Positions 60,699 to 64,000 of a stretch of 64,000 nt of DNA are shown piece by piece. The number at the start of each line of letters is the position of its first letter. Position 1 is the stretch's first letter. The DNA is from VRUE01 sp963704505 (GTDB lineage: Bacteria > Actinomycetota > Thermoleophilia > Solirubrobacterales > 70-9): contig OY969912.1 in the NCBI GenBank assembly GCA_963704505.1, positions 2,604,001-2,668,000 of the forward strand, in the 5' to 3' direction. Position numbers and translations under genes: made by a program. The notes beneath the pieces are model-generated. The model saw only the letters and a list, made by a program, of their open reading frames with translations. It was not told the DNA's origin and did not search any database.

Positions 60699-61099
60699 CG
60701 ATCAAGGTCACGGCGCGCCAGCTCGAGGGCTTCGCCCACGAGGTCGAGTTCGACAGCGGCCACACCCTGGTCGTCGACGAGCCGCCCGACCTCGGCGGCA
60801 CCGACACCGGCCCCTCGCCGGGGCGCCTGCTGGCCGCCAGCCTCGCCGCCTGCAGCGCGGTGACCATCGAGATGTACGCGAAGCGCAAAGGCTGGGAGGT
60901 CGGCGCGATCGAGGTCGCCGTCGACGCCACCTACGACGGCCACGTGCCGACCGCCTTCGAGGTGACAGTGAAGCTCCCGGACGGACTCGATGAGGAGCAG
61001 CGCCAGCTGCTGCTCAGAGTCGCGGCGAAGTGCCCTGTGCACAAGGCGCTGAGCGGCGAGATGCCGGTGACGATCACCGACAAGCTCGCCCAGGGCTGA
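60695..61099 (+). CDS. OsmC/Ohr family redox protein
   Basis: 134 aa from TTG. The OsmC fold reads TVVDEPPDLGGTDTGPSPGRLLAASLAACSAVTIEMYAKRKGW, with Cys in the first active position (AACSAVT) and the second Cys in KCPVHKAL. Such proteins reduce organic hydroperoxides or act in osmotic and disulfide stress. It overlaps both neighbours and belongs to the same transcript. The precise substrate cannot be fixed. Confidence 0.92.
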   Translation: MTIKVTARQLEGFAHEVEFDSGHTLVVDEPPDLGGTDTGPSPGRLLAASLAACSAVTIEMYAKRKGWEVGAIEVAVDATYDGHVPTAFEVTVKLPDGLDEEQRQLLLRVAAKCPVHKALSGEMPVTITDKLAQG

Positions 61100-61911
61100 T
61101 GGACCTGGGGCTCGCCGGACGCTCCTGCGTCGTCACCGGGGCGAGCCGCGGAATCGGCCGCGAGACCGCCCGCATGCTCTGCGCGGAGGGTGCCAACGTC
61201 CTGCTCCTGGCGCGCAACGAGGAGCCGCTCGCCGAGGCCGCCGAAGAGGTAGCGGCGGCCGGGGCGCAGGCCGGCGGCAAGGCTGTGCACGCAGCGTTGG
61301 ACATCACCCGCGAAGAGGCCGCCGCCCACGTCCTCGCCGTCGCCGAGCGCGAGTTCGGCAGCCTCGACGTCGTCGTCAACAACGCCGGCTCGGCCGCCTG
61401 GCGCGACCTCGAGGACGTCCCCGACGAGGACTGGCGGGCCGCCTACGAGCTCAACGTGATTGCGCCGATGCGGCTGATGCGGGCGGCGATCCCGGGCATG
61501 CGGACCCAGGGCTGGGGCAGGATCGTCAACGTCTCCTCGACTGCCGGCAAGCGGCCCTCGGCGTCGATGCCCGAGTACTCGGTCGCGAAGGCTGCCGAGC
61601 TCTCCCTGTCCCGCCTCTTCGCCGATCGCTACGCGAACAGCGGGGTCATCGTCAACGCGATCTGCCCGGGCCCGGTCGAATCGGAGATGTGGATGGAGCC
61701 CGGCGGTCTGCTCGACCAGTCCCAGGCACTTTCAGGCGCCGGTAGCCGCGAGGAAGCCCTGGCCGCCGCCGGCGCCAAACGCCCGATCGGCCGCCTCGCC
61801 CAGGTCGGCGAGATCGCCGCCGCGATCGTCTTCCTCTGCTCCGAGCGCGCCTCCTACGTGAGCGGGGCCGCCTGGTCGGTCGACGGCGGCACCGTCCCGG
61901 TGATCATCTGA
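61099..61911 (+). CDS. short-chain dehydrogenase/reductase
   Basis: 270 aa. The cofactor loop VVTGASRGIGRETARML, NNAGSAAW, the Ser in VNVSSTAGKRPSASMPEYSVAK and the YSVAK active-site Tyr/Lys are complete, and the C-terminal cofactor exit PIGRLAQVGEIAAAIVFLCSERASYVSGAAWSVDGG is typical of classical SDRs (3-oxoacyl or sugar reductases). The substrate is unknown. The ATG overlaps the OsmC stop (TGATG). Confidence 0.95.
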   Translation: MDLGLAGRSCVVTGASRGIGRETARMLCAEGANVLLLARNEEPLAEAAEEVAAAGAQAGGKAVHAALDITREEAAAHVLAVAEREFGSLDVVVNNAGSAAWRDLEDVPDEDWRAAYELNVIAPMRLMRAAIPGMRTQGWGRIVNVSSTAGKRPSASMPEYSVAKAAELSLSRLFADRYANSGVIVNAICPGPVESEMWMEPGGLLDQSQALSGAGSREEALAAAGAKRPIGRLAQVGEIAAAIVFLCSERASYVSGAAWSVDGGTVPVII

Positions 61912-61926
61912 CGCGGCGAATTTCTC

Positions 61927-62517
61927 GTGCCTGCGGCGAGTAACTCGCCGCGCGGCCTCTCCGACGTGCTGCTCACCCCCGAGGAGGCGGCGGCGATGGA
62001 CGCGCACGGCGACACCGATGCCGCCGTCCTTCTCCCCCTCTTCGGCTGGCCCGAGCGGCCGGGCCTGATCTTCACCGAGCGCCGCGCGGACATGCGCAGC
62101 CACGCCGGGGAGATCTCTTTCCCGGGCGGCCGCCACGACGAGGGCGACGCCGACCTCGCCGCGACCGCCCTTCGCGAGGCCGAAGAGGAGATCGCCCTCG
62201 ACCGCTCCGCGGTCGACCTGCAAGGAGCGCTCCCGCCGACCGGGACCTTCGCCACCGGCTACCGGATCCACCCCTTCGTCGGCCTGGTCGGCGACCCGGA
62301 GACCCTCGGGCTGGAGCCCAACCCGACCGAGGTCGAGACCGTCCTGGCCCTCACCCTCGACGTTCTCCGCGAGAACTACGGGATGCGGCGCCTGGTGCGC
62401 CGCGGGGTCGCGATCCACACCCCGACCTACGAGGTCGAGGGCGCCCTGATCTGGGGCGCCACGGCGCGCATCCTCGGCGAGCTCATGGATCGGCTCGCCG
62501 AGGGCGGCGTCGAGTAG
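61927..62517 (+). CDS. CoA pyrophosphatase-type Nudix hydrolase
   Basis: 196 aa from GTG. The Nudix box GGRHDEGDADLAATALREAEEEIAL is intact, and the preceding RRADMRSHAGEISFPGG is the signature of the CoA pyrophosphatase subgroup that hydrolyses coenzyme A or related compounds. A length of 196 aa fits. It ends the plus-strand run that begins with the DUF1015 gene. Confidence 0.93.
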   Translation: MPAASNSPRGLSDVLLTPEEAAAMDAHGDTDAAVLLPLFGWPERPGLIFTERRADMRSHAGEISFPGGRHDEGDADLAATALREAEEEIALDRSAVDLQGALPPTGTFATGYRIHPFVGLVGDPETLGLEPNPTEVETVLALTLDVLRENYGMRRLVRRGVAIHTPTYEVEGALIWGATARILGELMDRLAEGGVE

Positions 62518-62535
62518 ACGCCGTCGCCCGGTGGG

Positions 62536-63207
62536 CTAGGCGTTCTCCTTCTCGGGCTGCGGGACGATGCGGATGTAGGGCCGCGGCTCCTCCCAGCCAT
62601 CCGGGTAGATCTCCTTCGCCTGGTCGTTGCTGACCGAGCCGGCGATGATCACGTCCTCGCCCTGTTTCCACTGGGCCGGGGTCGCGACTTTGTGCTTGGC
62701 GGTGAGCTGCAGGGAGTCGATCACGCGGAGCACCTCGTCGAAGTTGCGCCCGGTGGTCATCGGGTAGACGAGGATCAGCTTGATTTTCTTGTCGGGGCCG
62801 ATGACGAAGACGTTGCGCACCGTCTGGTTGTCGGCCGGAGTGCGGTCACCGGGGTCGCCGGAAACGTCGGCGGCGAGCATCCCGTAGGCCTTCGCGACGG
62901 CGAAGTCGGCGTCGCTGATGATCGGGTAGTCGGGGCGCGAGCCCTGGGTCGCCTCGATGTCGTCGACCCACTCCTCGTGTTTGTCGAGCGGGTCGACGGA
63001 GAGGCCGATGATCTTCACGTCGCGCTTCGCGAACTCCGGCTCGATGCTCGCCATGTAGCCGAGCTCGGTGGTGCAGACCGGGGTGAAGTCTTTCGGGTGG
63101 GAGAACAGCACCGCCCAGGAGTCGCCGATCCAGTCGTGGAACTTGATCGGGCCCTCGGTCGTGTCGGCCTCGAAGTCCGGTGCTGTGTCGCCAAGTTGCA
63201 AACTCAT
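62536..63207 (-). CDS. 1-Cys peroxiredoxin (Prx6-type)
   Basis: 223 aa. The active-site motif PVCTTELGYM holds the only Cys in the protein, the hallmark of 1-Cys peroxiredoxins; the C-terminal domain (RPYIRIVPQPEKENA) is present. It reduces peroxides; the reductant is not evident. A strong ribosome binding site (GAGAGGAG) precedes the ATG at 63207. Convergent with the Nudix gene, 19 nt apart. Confidence 0.95.
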   Translation of the reverse strand: MSLQLGDTAPDFEADTTEGPIKFHDWIGDSWAVLFSHPKDFTPVCTTELGYMASIEPEFAKRDVKIIGLSVDPLDKHEEWVDDIEATQGSRPDYPIISDADFAVAKAYGMLAADVSGDPGDRTPADNQTVRNVFVIGPDKKIKLILVYPMTTGRNFDEVLRVIDSLQLTAKHKVATPAQWKQGEDVIIAGSVSNDQAKEIYPDGWEEPRPYIRIVPQPEKENA

Positions 63208-63329
63208 AGGTCACTCCTCTCGGGTGCGGGAGTCAGGGTATTTACCTGAATTCCTATCCGAGTTTAGACATATTCATCAATCGGCCCTGGAACTGGCGTC
63301 GCGCCGCCCGTCACAGCGATTTGGGACGC

Positions 63330-63806
63330 TCAGAGAAGGCCGAGTGTCGCGCCCAAGGCGCTCGTTGTCCAAGCGTCGGGATCGGGCTCGAAAGCGGCGA
63401 CGGGGATGTGCCAGGTCTCCCCGGCCGCACCGACGATCGCGGCACCCTGTGCCAGCAGGGCGGCGTCGACCGAGCCCGACGCCTCGTAGGCGAAGCCGCG
63501 CACGGGGGTGTCGACCAGCCTTTCGAGCAGGTGCTCGAGCGGCGCCCCGTGCAGGGCCTCCAGCTCCTCCTGGGCTCCCCGCGCGGAGCCCATCGCCCAG
63601 ACCACGACGGCGACGTCGCCGACCAGCTCGAGGATCGTCCCGGGCCGCGAGGGCTCAGCCAGCGCCGGCTCGATCCCGGCCGCGGCGATCGGCTCGAGGC
63701 CGTCCTCGCCGCGGCTCGTCCCCCGCACCGCCCAGCCCTCGGCCAGCAGGGCCTCGCCGAGGCCCCGCCCCTTGCATCCGCAACCGACGATCAGCGCTCG
63801 CGCCAC
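63330..63806 (-). CDS. NAD-binding Rossmann-like protein (hypothetical)
   Basis: 158 aa from GTG. It begins ALIVGCGCKGRGLGEALLAEGWAV, a dinucleotide-binding-like turn with GCGCKGRG, and continues as a Rossmann-like fold with DVAVVVWAMGS; the catalytic part is short or missing, as in small epimerase-like remnants. Length is half that of a typical SDR or epimerase. The function is unknown. Confidence 0.6.
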   Translation of the reverse strand: MARALIVGCGCKGRGLGEALLAEGWAVRGTSRGEDGLEPIAAAGIEPALAEPSRPGTILELVGDVAVVVWAMGSARGAQEELEALHGAPLEHLLERLVDTPVRGFAYEASGSVDAALLAQGAAIVGAAGETWHIPVAAFEPDPDAWTTSALGATLGLL

Positions 63807-63828
63807 GGCGCCAGACTAGTCGCGGGAC

Positions 63829-64000
63829 CTACGCCGGGTTCTTCGCGGCCCGCCGCTCCGCGCGCACCTCGGCCTCGCGCCGCTGCGCCTCGTTGGCGCC
63901 GGGGCCCGGGCGGACGTGAACATCGCGCGGGACGACCTGCTCGCCGCAGGCCGAACAGGTCTGCACGGCGTGGAAGGAATGGCCGCATCCCGTGTGGACC
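63829..64000 (-). CDS. HxlR-type winged-helix regulator, C-terminal fragment
   Basis: 57 visible codons, cut by the right edge. The fragment contains VHTGCGHSFHAVQTCSACGEQVVPRDVHVRPGPG, a Cys-rich end seen in many HxlR-type HTH regulators with the form CGHxF...CSACGE. The HTH itself lies outside the window. The call rests on this end only. Confidence 0.6.
   Translation of the reverse strand, partial: VHTGCGHSFHAVQTCSACGEQVVPRDVHVRPGPGANEAQRREAEVRAERRAAKNPA

Overview
The window is dense, GC-rich bacterial chromosome. It suggests an actinobacterium of the Thermoleophilia / Solirubrobacterales type. The pointers are GTG and TTG starts, many -10-like TANNNT boxes only 6-8 nt before a start codon (leaderless transcription), a full rod-shape operon, and secreted proteins of styles common in that class: IPT/PASTA proteins, one-pass exported proteins with a KRPKPALV-type N-terminus, and C-terminal Cys-pair Ig-like modules. 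This placement is inferred from gene style only; there is no rRNA in the window.

Layout. 1-8.4 kb (minus): rod-shape block mreB-mreC-mreD-mrdA-rodA, then rng and rplU (cut by the left edge), with ndk-maf upstream. 8.75-18.6 kb (mostly minus): zinc-ribbon membrane protein, folC, valS, clpX, an M23 peptidase, clpP and tig, with two plus-strand GNAT genes between clpX and the peptidase. 18.7-35.8 kb: mixed metabolic and accessory genes (ctaG-like, GH15, small HTH proteins, PEP mutase/ICL family, RTX-like secreted protein, GT2, acyl-CoA dehydrogenase, NAD-formate dehydrogenase, a propeller protein, a frameshifted ogt, an acylphosphatase-LigD phosphoesterase fusion, LLM oxidoreductase, zwf). 35.9-47.4 kb: secreted IPT/PASTA proteins, a LuxR regulator, tRNA-His with a duplicated 3' end, DUF2855, a class I amidotransferase, photolyase and exported proteins. 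47.5-48.4 kb: two nearly identical short RiPP-type precursor genes in opposite orientations flanking tRNA-Arg, the most novel item here. 48.5-58.0 kb: lipoprotein, alpha/beta hydrolase, large membrane protein, msrA, a second IPT/PASTA protein, an SDR and a large secreted repeat protein. 58.0-64 kb: DHFR-like protein, tRNA-Pro, a plus-strand run (DUF1015, cobalamin adenosyltransferase, OsmC, SDR, CoA-type Nudix), a 1-Cys peroxiredoxin and the C-terminus of an HxlR-type regulator.

How the genes work together. The left third is housekeeping: MreBCD, PBP2 and RodA build the lateral wall; RNase E/G and L21 serve RNA processing and translation; trigger factor, ClpP and ClpX form the protein folding and turnover set. 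Zwf, formate dehydrogenase, the acyl-CoA dehydrogenase and GH15 point to an aerobic heterotroph; peroxiredoxin, MsrA, OsmC and photolyase to oxidative and light stress defence. Several genes lack ATG/GTG/TTG at the position homology demands; clpX and maf are best explained by CTG starts. Four convergent gene pairs overlap by exactly the shared stop tetranucleotide CTAG. All homology statements come from reading the sequence, without database searches.
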